Below the pieces are notes generated by a model that saw only the letters and a list, made by a program, of their open reading frames with translations, was not told the DNA's origin and made no database searches. Positions 26,491 to 34,836 of a stretch of DNA of 64,000 nt are shown here, in pieces. Numbering within the stretch: the stretch's first letter is position 1; each line of letters begins with the position of its first letter. Position numbers and translations under genes: made by a program. The stretch is from JAKACA01 sp963769255 (lineage in GTDB: Bacteria > Actinomycetota > Acidimicrobiia > Acidimicrobiales > Bog-793), in NCBI GenBank assembly GCA_963769255.1, contig CAVYKV010000001.1, forward strand, positions 806,001 through 870,000, in the 5' to 3' direction.

Positions 26491-27169
26491 ATGTTTGGTG
26501 GCCGGATCGCGGCTGCGCACAGCCGGCGCGCGTCTCGAGGCAGTACGTCGTCTCGTCGACGGGTCGCCCTGACACCGTCTCACCGCTCCCGTTCACGATG
26601 ACGGCCAGCTGGGAGCCCTCGAGGAAGAGCACCTGGTGCACCTGCGGCAGCGTCTCCTCCAGGGTGTACACGATCTGGGCGAGCTCGAGGATCTGCTGCT
26701 CGGTGTTCGGGAGCTGGTAGTAGGCCAAGTCGAGCCCGACCTTGGCCTCGCCGCCCTTGGCGAAGCCATCCGCCGCCAGCTGCGAGTTGATCGGGATGTC
26801 GCTACCGACCTCGCGACCATTCTGGGCCCCGTCGAGGGGTCCGTGCTCGAGGACCTGCAGGACTTCCAGCAGGGTGGCTGGTTTGGCGATCTTGCGGTTG
26901 AACGGCACCAGGAGGCCGTCCACGACGAAGTAGAACGTCGCCTGGTAGGCATCCGAGGGCACGGGTGGATTCTGCGGCTGAGAGACGTTGGAGCGCGTGA
27001 GCTGCGAGGGCAGCGCCCCGGGAAGCGACTGCGGGCTCGGGTCGTAGGGGACCCCGCAGGCCGTCAGCGAGAGCACGAGCCCACAGAGCGCCAGCACGAT
27101 GCCGGCGCGGGTCGTCCGCCACCGCCCGTGCCGCCCGGGACCGAGGCGGGATCCGAGGGAGCGTCTCAT
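26486..27169 (-). CDS. GerMN domain lipoprotein (LpqB-like partner of the MtrAB-type system)
   Basis: A 227-residue exported lipoprotein. A basic N-region (MRRSLGSRLGPGRHGRWR) is followed by the hydrophobic segment IVLALCGLVLSL and the lipobox LTAC, with Cys at about residue 37. The mature part has one GerMN-like domain: ATFYFVVDGLLVPFNR, TLLEVLQVLEHGP, VGLDLAYYQL and ILELAQIVYTLEE. The ATG overlaps the upstream kinase stop (ATGA), so it is in one operon with a response regulator and kinase, as LpqB is with MtrAB in other actinobacteria. It is much shorter than LpqB and lacks its beta-propeller. Confidence 0.82.
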   Translation of the reverse strand: MRRSLGSRLGPGRHGRWRTTRAGIVLALCGLVLSLTACGVPYDPSPQSLPGALPSQLTRSNVSQPQNPPVPSDAYQATFYFVVDGLLVPFNRKIAKPATLLEVLQVLEHGPLDGAQNGREVGSDIPINSQLAADGFAKGGEAKVGLDLAYYQLPNTEQQILELAQIVYTLEETLPQVHQVLFLEGSQLAVIVNGSGETVSGRPVDETTYCLETRAGCAQPRSGHQTS

Positions 27170-28770
27170 CGTGCCCTCGTCGTCTGCTCGGCCGGCGGTC
27201 GTGGCTCGCCTGGTCGGCGCTCGGCCGGTCTCGTCTCCCGCTTCCTGGAGCCGCCCGCACCCGGCTTGGCCGGGACCGCTTGGGCCGGGACGATGGGCGG
27301 GAGGAGCGGGAGCTCGACGACGAAGCGGGCGCCCCGCGGCTCGTTCGGCTCCACCCACACGCGTCCGCCGAGGAGGCGGGCATGCTCGGCCACGATGGCG
27401 AGCCCGAGACCGGTGCCCTCGTTCGATCCCCTGCGCCGGGCGGAGCTACCTCGCGAGAATCGGTTGAAGATGCGGCTGCGCTCCTCGGGGGGGACGCCCG
27501 GGCCGTGGTCCTCCACCGAGATGCGCGCCCACGATGCGTCGGTCTCGACGCTCACTCGGGTGGCGCCACCGGCGTAGCGGTCGGCGTTCTCGAGGAGGTT
27601 GGCGACGACCCGTTCGAAGCGCAGCTTGTCGGCGAGGATGCGCCGCCGCGCCGCGCCCGGGGCGATGTCGACCGGAACATCGAAGCCGGCGGCGGCGGCG
27701 GCGTGGGCGACGAGGGGGCCGAGGAACACCTCCTCGGTGTTGACGTCGCCGAGGCCGGCATCGAGGCGGGAGATTTCGAGGAGGTCGTCCACGAGCCGCC
27801 GGAACCTGCGCACCTCGGCACTCAAGAGGTCGAGTGCCTGGCGGGAGCGCTCGGGCAGCTCCTCCTGGCGGGCCTCGAGGACCGAGAGTGCCGTCGCCAC
27901 TGTCGTGAGCGGCGAGCGCAGCTCGTGGTTCACGTCGGAGGTGAAGCGGACCTCGCGCTCGATGCGCTCCTGTAATCGGTCCGCCATCGTGTTGAAGGCG
28001 GCCGTGAGGACGGCCAGGTCGGCGTAGGCATCAGTGGCGAGGCGGGTGTCGAGCTGCCCGCCGGCGATGGAGAGCGCCGCCTTGGCCGTCTGGCGCAGCG
28101 GCCGCAGGGCGCGCCGTGCGCCCCAGCGGCCTACCACGGCGCCGCCGAGGGTCGTGACGACGGCGGCGAGCACGAGGGATCCGAGCAAGGTGCGGAGGGT
28201 GCCGGAGACCTCGCTCAAGTTGAAGACCTGGAAGTAGGCGACGCGCTCGGTCGCGCTCGGGGTCGACAGCACGAAGGGGACACCCACGATGAGGACGGGC
28301 TTGCCCTTCAGGTCAATGAGCTCGTCGGCCAGCTTGCCGCCGATGACGAGCGTGCGCAGGTCCGATGGGATGGTCGTCTCCTGCACCGACTGCGAGGAGG
28401 GGTACCACTCCCCCCGCTGCTCGATGATCGAGTCCGTCCCCACGGCGGCAAGGGCGGACGGGTAGGAGCTGCCCTGCTCGATGACGCCCTGTACGGCTTC
28501 GGCGTTGGCGATGGCCTCGTGCGACAGGGAGGACCGGTCCTGGTTGAGCAGCGAGGAGCGCACCGAGAAATAGGTGATGGAGGCGAGGGCGCCCGACAGC
28601 ACGAGGGCGCCGAGGGCGAACGTGGTGGTGACTCGGGCGGCGAGGCCGAGCGGGCGCCAGCGGCGCTCCCGCCGCGGACCGGGAGCGCTTCCGGCGGGGC
28701 GCAACGGCCCGGCGACGTACGGCCGCTCCAGCCCGGTCTGGCCGGCGGCGGGAACGTCCGCCTCGATCAC
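27166..28770 (-). CDS. Sensor histidine kinase, MtrB-like
   Basis: A 534-residue membrane kinase. Two transmembrane helices (about 47-68 and 196-215) flank an extracellular sensor region. Then come a HAMP domain, the phosphoacceptor His282 in FTSDVNHELRSPLTT, the N box VVANLLENADRYA, G1 EDHGPGVP and G2 GTGLGLAIV. The tail is Pro/Arg-rich. It is co-translated with the regulator (GTGA overlap upstream) and with the GerMN lipoprotein (ATGA overlap downstream). By analogy with MtrAB-LpqB it may sense the cell envelope; this is inference. Confidence 0.9.
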   Translation of the reverse strand: MIEADVPAAGQTGLERPYVAGPLRPAGSAPGPRRERRWRPLGLAARVTTTFALGALVLSGALASITYFSVRSSLLNQDRSSLSHEAIANAEAVQGVIEQGSSYPSALAAVGTDSIIEQRGEWYPSSQSVQETTIPSDLRTLVIGGKLADELIDLKGKPVLIVGVPFVLSTPSATERVAYFQVFNLSEVSGTLRTLLGSLVLAAVVTTLGGAVVGRWGARRALRPLRQTAKAALSIAGGQLDTRLATDAYADLAVLTAAFNTMADRLQERIEREVRFTSDVNHELRSPLTTVATALSVLEARQEELPERSRQALDLLSAEVRRFRRLVDDLLEISRLDAGLGDVNTEEVFLGPLVAHAAAAAGFDVPVDIAPGAARRRILADKLRFERVVANLLENADRYAGGATRVSVETDASWARISVEDHGPGVPPEERSRIFNRFSRGSSARRRGSNEGTGLGLAIVAEHARLLGGRVWVEPNEPRGARFVVELPLLPPIVPAQAVPAKPGAGGSRKRETRPAERRPGEPRPPAEQTTRAR

Positions 28771-29459
28771 GGGGCCAGCTTGTACCCGAGCCCGCGGACG
28801 GTGAGCACGTGGCGGGGCTCGCTCGGATCTCGCTCGACCTTCGTGCGCAGCCTCCGCACGTGCACGTCGACGAGGCGGCCGTCGCCGAAGTAGTCGTAGC
28901 TCCACACCCGCTCGAGCAGCTGCTCGCGGGAGAGCACCTTGCCGGCATTCGCCGCCAACTCGCACAGGAGGAGGAATTCGGTTCGCGTCAGGTGCACCTC
29001 CTCGCCCTGACTGCGCACGACGCCGGCCTCGGGGAGGATCTCGAGGTCGCCGAAGGCGAGCGACACCGGCCCGCCGTCGCTCGTGCGGGCCCTCCGCAAC
29101 AGCGCCCGGATGCGGGCGGCCAGCTCCTTCGGCTCGAAAGGTTTCGTCACGTAGTCGTCCGCCCCCGCCTCGAGGCCTGCGACGATGTGGGCGGTGTCGG
29201 TGAGGGCCGTCACCATGATGATGGGAACGCTGCTCACCTTCCGCAGCTCGCGGCAGCAGGCAAAACCGTCCATGCCCGGCAGCATGATGTCGACGACGAT
29301 GAGGTCGAGGCCCTGGCCCATCAGAGAGCGGGCGTGGGCTTCGAGCGCTTCCTCGCCACTCTCGGCTTCCTCGACGTCGTACCCCTCGTCCTCGAGGGAC
29401 AACCGCATCGAGGTGCGGATGCGCTCGTCGTCCTCGACGAGGAGAATTCGGCTGTCCAT
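28767..29459 (-). CDS. OmpR/PhoB-family response regulator, MtrA-like
   Basis: DNA-binding regulator paired with the downstream kinase. The receiver domain has the acidic pocket VEDDE (residues 8-12), phospho-acceptor Asp57 in VVDIMLPGMDG, and Lys in DDYVTKPF. The C-terminal winged helix shows VHLTRTEFLLLCEL, VLSREQLLERVW and DVHVRRLRTKVE. Length is 230 residues. It is first in a three-gene operon with the kinase and the GerMN lipoprotein. Confidence 0.93.
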   Translation of the reverse strand: MDSRILLVEDDERIRTSMRLSLEDEGYDVEEAESGEEALEAHARSLMGQGLDLIVVDIMLPGMDGFACCRELRKVSSVPIIMVTALTDTAHIVAGLEAGADDYVTKPFEPKELAARIRALLRRARTSDGGPVSLAFGDLEILPEAGVVRSQGEEVHLTRTEFLLLCELAANAGKVLSREQLLERVWSYDYFGDGRLVDVHVRRLRTKVERDPSEPRHVLTVRGLGYKLAP

Positions 29460-29665
29460 GCACACATCTTCCCGCACAACGCAACCCCGTGTGCATCGAA
29501 GGACCTGGTCGACAGAGCACGAGAGTGCCGTCGCCGCCATTGTGGTGCGGATTCCGTGGCCGCAGGGGAGGGATGCGCCCCTGCAGGGCGGCGTTAAGGA
29601 GTCTGCCCGGGCGGCAATTCGCGCCTTCGACATGGGGAGATCCGCCACCTCTACCCCCGAGGCAG

Positions 29666-29671
29666 TACCGT
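29666..29671 (+). promoter_or_regulatory. Candidate -10 hexamer TACCGT, leaderless recombinase gene
   Basis: TACCGT ends 7 bases before ATG 29679 and there is no ribosome site, which supports leaderless initiation at that ATG rather than at GTG 29676. Confidence 0.4.
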
Positions 29672-29678
29672 TTGAGTG

Positions 29679-30569
29679 ATGGGCTTCGAGCTCGATGGGT
29701 TCGTTCGCTCGCTCGGCGGGCAGTCGCAGGCCACACGGACGGCCTACGAGCACGACGTGGCGGGTTTTGTCGAATGGCTCGAGCGCGCCGGTGTGGAGGA
29801 TCCTGCGGGCGTCGACCGGCTCGTCCTCAGGCGCTACCTGGCCTTCCTCGCCACGCGCCGCTACGCCCGCCGGACGATCGCCCGCAAGGCTTCCGCCTTG
29901 CGCTGCTACTTCGCTTGGCTGCGGCGGACGGGTGCCATTTCCTCCGATCCCTCCCGCCGCCTCAGCTCCCCGGCCGGCGAGGCGCGGTTGCCCCGCGTGC
30001 TGTCGGGCGCTGAGCTCGAGGTGCTCCTCGACGCCCCCCGGGCGGCCGACGAGGCCGACCCCCTCCGCCGCCTGCGCGACGACGCCGTCCTCGAGCTCCT
30101 CTACGGGAGCGGCCTGCGCGTCGCCGAGGTGTGCGGACTCGACGTCTCCGACCTCGACCTTGCCGGCCGATCCGTGACCGTGTGGGGAAAGGGTTCGAAG
30201 CAGCGACGCGTCCCGATCGGCGAGCCGTGTGCAGAAGCCTTGGGCGGTTACCTCGACAGCCGACGACCGCCCTCGGGAGGCTCCGGGCACCACGAGACGG
30301 CGGAGGCCGCGGCCCTCTTCTTCAACGCCCGCCATCGCCGCCTCACGCCCCGTGACGTGCGCCGTATCCTCGATCGCCGCTCGCCCGTGCCCACGCATCC
30401 CCACGCCTTGCGGCACACCTACGCCACCCATCTCCTCGACGGCGGTGCCGACCTGCGCGTCGTGCAGGAGCTGCTCGGGCACGCCAGCCTGCGTACGACC
30501 GAGATCTACACCCACGTCTCCACCGAACGGTTGGTGGGCGCCTATCGCCGCGCCCACCCACGAGCATGA
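29679..30569 (+). CDS. xerC: Tyrosine recombinase XerC/XerD family
   Basis: Site-specific recombinase, probably for chromosome dimer resolution. An N-terminal SAM-like DNA-binding domain (about 1-100) precedes the catalytic domain. Catalytic residues: Arg147 in GSGLRVAEV, Lys171 in WGKGSKQRRVP, His242 and Arg245 in HPHALRHTYATH, His268 in LLGHASL and Tyr277 in TTEIYTHV. The 296-residue length fits XerC/D, and no phage or integron features are near, so a housekeeping role is more likely than a mobile-element role. The stop overlaps the start of the sigma factor gene (ATGA). Confidence 0.92.
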   Translation: MGFELDGFVRSLGGQSQATRTAYEHDVAGFVEWLERAGVEDPAGVDRLVLRRYLAFLATRRYARRTIARKASALRCYFAWLRRTGAISSDPSRRLSSPAGEARLPRVLSGAELEVLLDAPRAADEADPLRRLRDDAVLELLYGSGLRVAEVCGLDVSDLDLAGRSVTVWGKGSKQRRVPIGEPCAEALGGYLDSRRPPSGGSGHHETAEAAALFFNARHRRLTPRDVRRILDRRSPVPTHPHALRHTYATHLLDGGADLRVVQELLGHASLRTTEIYTHVSTERLVGAYRRAHPRA

Positions 30570-31342
30570 CGCCAGCCCGGCTCGATCGTGTCGAGACGGT
30601 CGAGGAGCTCTGGACCGAGTACAAATCGCTCGGCGAGCGTGCGACGCGCGACCGCCTCATCCTGCACTACTCGCCCCTCGTGAAGTTCGTGTCGAGCCGC
30701 GTGCTCTCCCGCCTCCCCGACAGCCTCGACGGTGCCGACCTCGTCAGCTACGGCATCCTCGGCCTCATCGACGCCATCGAGAAGTTCGACCCGGACCGGG
30801 GCTTCAAGTTCGAGACCTACGCCGTCCCGCGCATCCGAGGCGCCATCCTCGACGAGCTCCGCTCTATCGACTGGGTGCCGCGGTCCGTGCGGGCGAAGGC
30901 GCGAGCCGCCGACCAGGCCTACACGAAGCTCGAGCACAAGCTGCAACGCTCTCCGACGGACGAGGAGCTCGCCACCGAGCTGGGGATCACTCAGCTCGAG
31001 CTGGACTCCCTCCTGCGCCAGACGACACGGGCGAGCGTCCTGCAGCTCGACGAGGTCCTCTTCTCGGGTGCGCAGGGCTTCCGGACACTCGGGGACATGA
31101 TCGCCGACAGCGACGAGGGCCCCGGCGCCCGCCTCGAGCTGCAGGAGACGCGCCGTCTCGTCGCCCGCGCCATCTCCAGCCTGCCCGAGCGCGAGCGCAC
31201 GGTGCTGACCCTCTACTACTACGAGCGGCTCAACCTCTCGGAGATCGGGGAGATCCTCGGCGTCACGGAGAGCAGGGCCTGCCAGATCCACACGAAGGCC
31301 GTGCACCAGCTCCGCCACAAGCTGCGCGACCAGATCTCCTGA
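30566..31342 (+). CDS. whiG: RNA polymerase sigma factor, FliA/WhiG family
   Basis: A 258-residue alternative sigma factor of the sigma-28 type. Region 2 includes VKFVSSRVLSRLP, DLVSYGILGLIDAIEKFDP and FETYAVPRIRGAILDELR. Region 3 is LQRSPTDEELATELG and region 4 is LPERERTVLTLYYYERLNLSEIGEILGVTESRACQIHTKA. In Streptomyces WhiG starts sporulation; elsewhere FliA runs flagellar genes. No flagellar genes lie in the window, so the regulon is unknown. Its position between a Xer recombinase and rpsB is conserved in actinobacteria. The symbol is by family similarity. Confidence 0.88.
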   Translation: MTPARLDRVETVEELWTEYKSLGERATRDRLILHYSPLVKFVSSRVLSRLPDSLDGADLVSYGILGLIDAIEKFDPDRGFKFETYAVPRIRGAILDELRSIDWVPRSVRAKARAADQAYTKLEHKLQRSPTDEELATELGITQLELDSLLRQTTRASVLQLDEVLFSGAQGFRTLGDMIADSDEGPGARLELQETRRLVARAISSLPERERTVLTLYYYERLNLSEIGEILGVTESRACQIHTKAVHQLRHKLRDQIS

Positions 31343-31536
31343 ACGGGGCGGGCGCTCGGCACCGGCGTACCGGTCCGGGCCGTTCGGGCTGTCGGCCACC
31401 GGCCGCCGAGGCGCTACCATCGTGACGAGGCCCGACCGGGCTTCGCATCGATATCCGAACCTCGTCCGGGTACACCCGCGGTCGCCCGAGGGGCGCCGTG
31501 CCCGGATCAGCCCAACCGTCGGGAGGAATACGAGCC

Positions 31537-32649
31537 GTGGCCGTCGTCACGATGAAGCAGCTGCTGGAGGCCGGGGTCCACTTCGGTCATCAAACTCGGC
31601 GCTGGAACCCGAAGATGAAGCGATTCATCTTCGGTGAGCGCAACGGCATCTACATCATCGATCTGAACCAAACCCTGGACCGAATCAACAGCGCTTACGC
31701 CTTCGTCCGAGACCTCGTGGCGGACGGCGGAACGATCATGTTCGTGGGCACGAAGAAGCAGACCCAGGATCCGGTGGCCGAGTTCGCCGTCGCCTGCGGC
31801 ATGCCCTACGTCAACCAACGCTGGCTCGGTGGCATGCTCACGAACTTCCAGACGGTGGCCGGCCGCGTCCGCAAGCTGCAGGAGCTCGAGTCCTCGCGGG
31901 CGGCTGGCGACTTCGACGCCATGCCGAAGAAGGAGGCGCTCTCCCACCAGCGTGAGCTCGAGAAGCTGGAGCGCAACCTCGGTGGCATCCGCCGCCTGCA
32001 GCGACCCCCGGACGCCATCTTCGTGATCGACACGAAGAAGGAGCACATCGCCGTCACGGAGGCGAACAAGCTCAAGATGCCGGTCGTGGCCGTCGTGGAC
32101 ACGAACTGCGACCCCGACGTCATCGACTACGTCATCCCCGGCAACGACGACGCCATCCGGGCCGGCCGGCTCATGTGCCGGATGATCGCCGACGCTGTTG
32201 TGGAAGGCCGCTTCATCTCGTCGCGCCGGGCCCTCGCCGAGTCGGGCGGACCCCGCATCGGCGACGCCGTGCCCGCCGGACCGCTCCCGCCGGCAGGCGC
32301 CGCGCCCGTCGCCGCCGCCGAGCCGGCTGTCGCCGCCGAGCCGGTGGAGCCCGCAGAGCCGGCCGCCGTCGAGGCACCGGCCGCAGCGCCGGCTGTCACC
32401 GCCGAGCCGGTGGAGCCCGCAGAGCCGGCCGCCGTCGAGGCACCGGCCGCAGCGCCGGCTCCCGAAGTGCCTGCCGAGCCTGCCGCCGAGACGCAGGGTG
32501 CCGACGGGACCGCGAAGGAGGAGCCCACCATGGACGGGGCGTCCCCCTCGCCTGACGGCGCCACGGTGGCGGAATCAACGGCATCGCCGGAGGCACCCAC
32601 CGGGGAGGGGCGCGAGATTGCCGGTACATCTACGTTGACGGAGGCGTGA
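31537..32649 (+). CDS. rpsB: 30S ribosomal protein S2, with long C-terminal extension
   Basis: The S2 core covers residues 1 to about 235 (KQLLEAGVHFGHQTRRWNPKM, PYVNQRWLGGMLTNF, DAIFVIDTKKEHIAVTEA, NDDAIRAGRLM). A further 130 or so residues of Ala/Pro/Glu-rich sequence follow, including a perfect 22-residue duplication. The GTG start is chosen because GGAGG lies 10 bases upstream and the S2 homology starts there. The 194-base upstream region (31343-31536) has no gene; it contains a TACCAT near 31416 that may be a -10 element, implying a leader of roughly 110 bases. tsf follows after 7 bases. Confidence 0.96.
   Translation: MAVVTMKQLLEAGVHFGHQTRRWNPKMKRFIFGERNGIYIIDLNQTLDRINSAYAFVRDLVADGGTIMFVGTKKQTQDPVAEFAVACGMPYVNQRWLGGMLTNFQTVAGRVRKLQELESSRAAGDFDAMPKKEALSHQRELEKLERNLGGIRRLQRPPDAIFVIDTKKEHIAVTEANKLKMPVVAVVDTNCDPDVIDYVIPGNDDAIRAGRLMCRMIADAVVEGRFISSRRALAESGGPRIGDAVPAGPLPPAGAAPVAAAEPAVAAEPVEPAEPAAVEAPAAAPAVTAEPVEPAEPAAVEAPAAAPAPEVPAEPAAETQGADGTAKEEPTMDGASPSPDGATVAESTASPEAPTGEGREIAGTSTLTEA
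32322..32453 (+). repeat. 66-bp in-frame tandem duplication in the rpsB tail
   Basis: Two adjacent 66-base units, 32322-32387 and 32388-32453, differ at one base (G at 32332, A at 32398) and encode a 22-residue Ala/Pro/Glu/Val repeat. This is a recent-looking slippage duplication. Confidence 0.9.
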
Positions 32650-32656
32650 GGTCGAG

Positions 32657-33460
32657 ATGGCATCGTTCACCGCAAGGGAAGTCGCCGAGCTGCGCAAGCG
32701 CACCGGCGCCGGCATCCTCGACTGCCGCGAGGCGCTGCAGGAGTGCGACGGGGATCTCGAGAAGGCCGAGCAGTGGCTGCGCGAGACGGGCAAGATCAGC
32801 GCTCGCAAGCGGGAGGACCGAGACCGGTCGGAAGGTGCCGTCGCCGTGGTGGTCGAGGACCGGGTCGGCGCCATCGTGGCCCTCGAGTGCGAGACCGACT
32901 TCGTCGCCAAGTCCGCCGAGTTCGTGCAGCTCGTCGACGAGCTGGCAGCGGAGCTGGCGACGGGCGGCGAGGCCGCCCTCGACGCGCAGCGCGAGCGGGT
33001 CGAGCAGCTCGGGGCCACGCTGAAGGAGAACATCGCCCTCGGTGCCACACGGCGGTTCGAGGCGCCCGAGGGCCACGTCATCGGCAGCTACCTCCACCTC
33101 CAGAACGGGCGGGGCGTCAACGCCGTCCTCGTCGAGCTCGGCGGCGGCTCGTCGGAGCTTGCCCACGACATCGCCGTGCACGTCGCCTTCACGCGGCCGG
33201 AGTACCTCCGCCGTGAGGACGTCCCCGCCGACCTCGTCGAGGCGGAGCGGCGGACAGCCGAGGCGATCGCCCGCAACGAGGGCAAGCCGGAGGCAGCGCT
33301 CCCGAAGATCGTGGACGGCCGGCTCAACGGATGGTTCAAGGAACGGTGCCTGCTCGAGCAGCCGTACGTGCGGGACGAGAAGCAGACGATCGCCGACCTG
33401 CTGAAGGCCAACGGGAACCCCGAGCTGGTCCGTTTCGCGCAGGTCGTCGTCGGCGCCTGA
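32657..33460 (+). CDS. tsf: Elongation factor Ts
   Basis: Guanine-nucleotide exchange factor for EF-Tu. The N-terminal UBA-like domain is REVAELRKRTGAGILDCREALQE, and the exchange-active TDFVAKS motif lies at about residues 79-85. The C-terminal domain includes HVAFTRPEYL and LEQPYVRDEKQTI. The 267-residue length is normal. It lies in the conserved order rpsB-tsf-pyrH-frr. Confidence 0.97.
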   Translation: MASFTAREVAELRKRTGAGILDCREALQECDGDLEKAEQWLRETGKISARKREDRDRSEGAVAVVVEDRVGAIVALECETDFVAKSAEFVQLVDELAAELATGGEAALDAQRERVEQLGATLKENIALGATRRFEAPEGHVIGSYLHLQNGRGVNAVLVELGGGSSELAHDIAVHVAFTRPEYLRREDVPADLVEAERRTAEAIARNEGKPEAALPKIVDGRLNGWFKERCLLEQPYVRDEKQTIADLLKANGNPELVRFAQVVVGA

Positions 33461-33461
33461 C

Positions 33462-34217
33462 GTGGCCGACGCGCCGATGCCGCAGCTGGACGCCGCCACT
33501 CCTCGTTGGCGCCGCGTCGTTCTCAAGCTGTCCGGCGAGGCCCTGGCGAGCGCCGCCTCGGACGAGACGATCGACGCCGCCACGGTGAGCCGCCTCGCCC
33601 GTGAGATCGCCGCCGCCCGGGCGGAATTCGAGGTCGAGATGGCCGTCGTCGTCGGCGGGGGCAACATCTGGCGGGGGACCACCGGGGCGGGCGAAGGCAT
33701 GGACCGGGCGACGTCGGACACGATGGGGATGCTGGCGACCGTGGTCAACGCCCTCGCCCTGCAGGATGCCCTCGAACGGCAGGACCAGCCCACCCGCGTG
33801 CTCTCCGCCGTGCACATGGCCGAGGTGTGCGAGCCCTACATCCGCCGGCGGGCCATTCGGCACCTCGAGAAGGGCCGCGTCGTGATCCTTGCCGCCGGCA
33901 TGGGGAGCCCGTACTTCACGACGGACACGCCGGCCGCCCTGCGGGCCGCCGAGATCGAGGCGGACGCCATCTTGAAGGGCACGCACTCGGGCGTCGACGG
34001 TGTCTACAGCGCCGATCCCCGTCTCGAGGCCGATGCCGAGCGCTACGAGGAGATCGGTTTCATGGAAGTCGTGGCGAGGGACCTGCGGGTCATGGATCTC
34101 ACGGCGATCACCTTCTGCCGCGACAACTCCATCCCGATCCTCGTGTTCGACATCATGCAGCCGGGCAACATCCGAGCCGCCCTCGCCGGCGAGCGGATCG
34201 GTACGCTGATCTCGTGA
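33462..34217 (+). CDS. pyrH: Uridylate kinase
   Basis: Hexameric UMP kinase of the amino-acid kinase fold. RVVLKLSGEAL at the N-terminus (about 17-27), VVVGGGNIWRG, DTMGMLATVVNALALQDALE and LAAGMGSPYFTTDTPAALRAAE match the family. Length is 251 residues. The GTG start is 1 base after the tsf stop, and its own stop overlaps the frr start (GTGA). Confidence 0.97.
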   Translation: MADAPMPQLDAATPRWRRVVLKLSGEALASAASDETIDAATVSRLAREIAAARAEFEVEMAVVVGGGNIWRGTTGAGEGMDRATSDTMGMLATVVNALALQDALERQDQPTRVLSAVHMAEVCEPYIRRRAIRHLEKGRVVILAAGMGSPYFTTDTPAALRAAEIEADAILKGTHSGVDGVYSADPRLEADAERYEEIGFMEVVARDLRVMDLTAITFCRDNSIPILVFDIMQPGNIRAALAGERIGTLIS

Positions 34218-34792
34218 CCGACGAGGCGGAGGAGCTCATCCAGGCCGCGCTCGACGAGTGCGGGGAGAAGATGCGCAAGGCGATCGACCACGCAAAGGCC
34301 GATTTCGCCTCCGTGCGCACCGGGCGGGCGACGCCGGCCCTCATCGAGAAGCTGCGCGTCGACTACTACGGGACGGAGGCTCCGCTGCAGCAGCTTGCGG
34401 GCTTCAGCGTGCCCGAGCCACGAATCCTCGTGGTGTCCCCCTACGACAAAGGATCCATGAAGGCGATCGAGAAGGCCATCGCCGCCTCGGACCTCGGGAT
34501 CAACCCGTCCAATGACGGGACCGTCATCCGGCTCGTGTTTCCCGAGCTCACGACGGAACGGCGCAAGGAGCTCGTCAAGGTGGTGCGCCATCGGGCCGAG
34601 GAGGCCCGGGTCGCCGTACGCAACGTGCGGCGCGCCACCCGCCACGACCTCGAGGCGCTCGAAAAGGACGGCGATGTATCGTCGGATCAGCTCGACAGGG
34701 CGGAGAAGGAGCTCGAGAAGGGGACGCACGAGATGATCGCCGAGATCGAGCGCCTTCTCACAACGAAGGAGAAGGAGCTGCTCGAGCTCTGA
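34214..34792 (+). CDS. frr: Ribosome recycling factor
   Basis: Splits post-termination ribosomes with EF-G. A 192-residue protein with the RRF features FASVRTGRATPALIEKLRVDYYGTEAPLQQLA, PYDKGSMKAIEKAI, GINPSNDG and LTTERRKELVK, followed by RNVRRATRHDLEALEKDG. GTG 34214 overlaps the pyrH stop. Confidence 0.97.
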   Translation: MTDEAEELIQAALDECGEKMRKAIDHAKADFASVRTGRATPALIEKLRVDYYGTEAPLQQLAGFSVPEPRILVVSPYDKGSMKAIEKAIAASDLGINPSNDGTVIRLVFPELTTERRKELVKVVRHRAEEARVAVRNVRRATRHDLEALEKDGDVSSDQLDRAEKELEKGTHEMIAEIERLLTTKEKELLEL

Positions 34793-34836
34793 GCGCCCGG
34801 CGCTCGTCTCGACTCGGCCTCCTGAGGAGTCGACAT

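Noticed and set aside
29679..30569. Recombinase as part of an integrated mobile element
   Set aside because: No attachment-site repeats, no phage or plasmid genes nearby, and conserved housekeeping neighbours.
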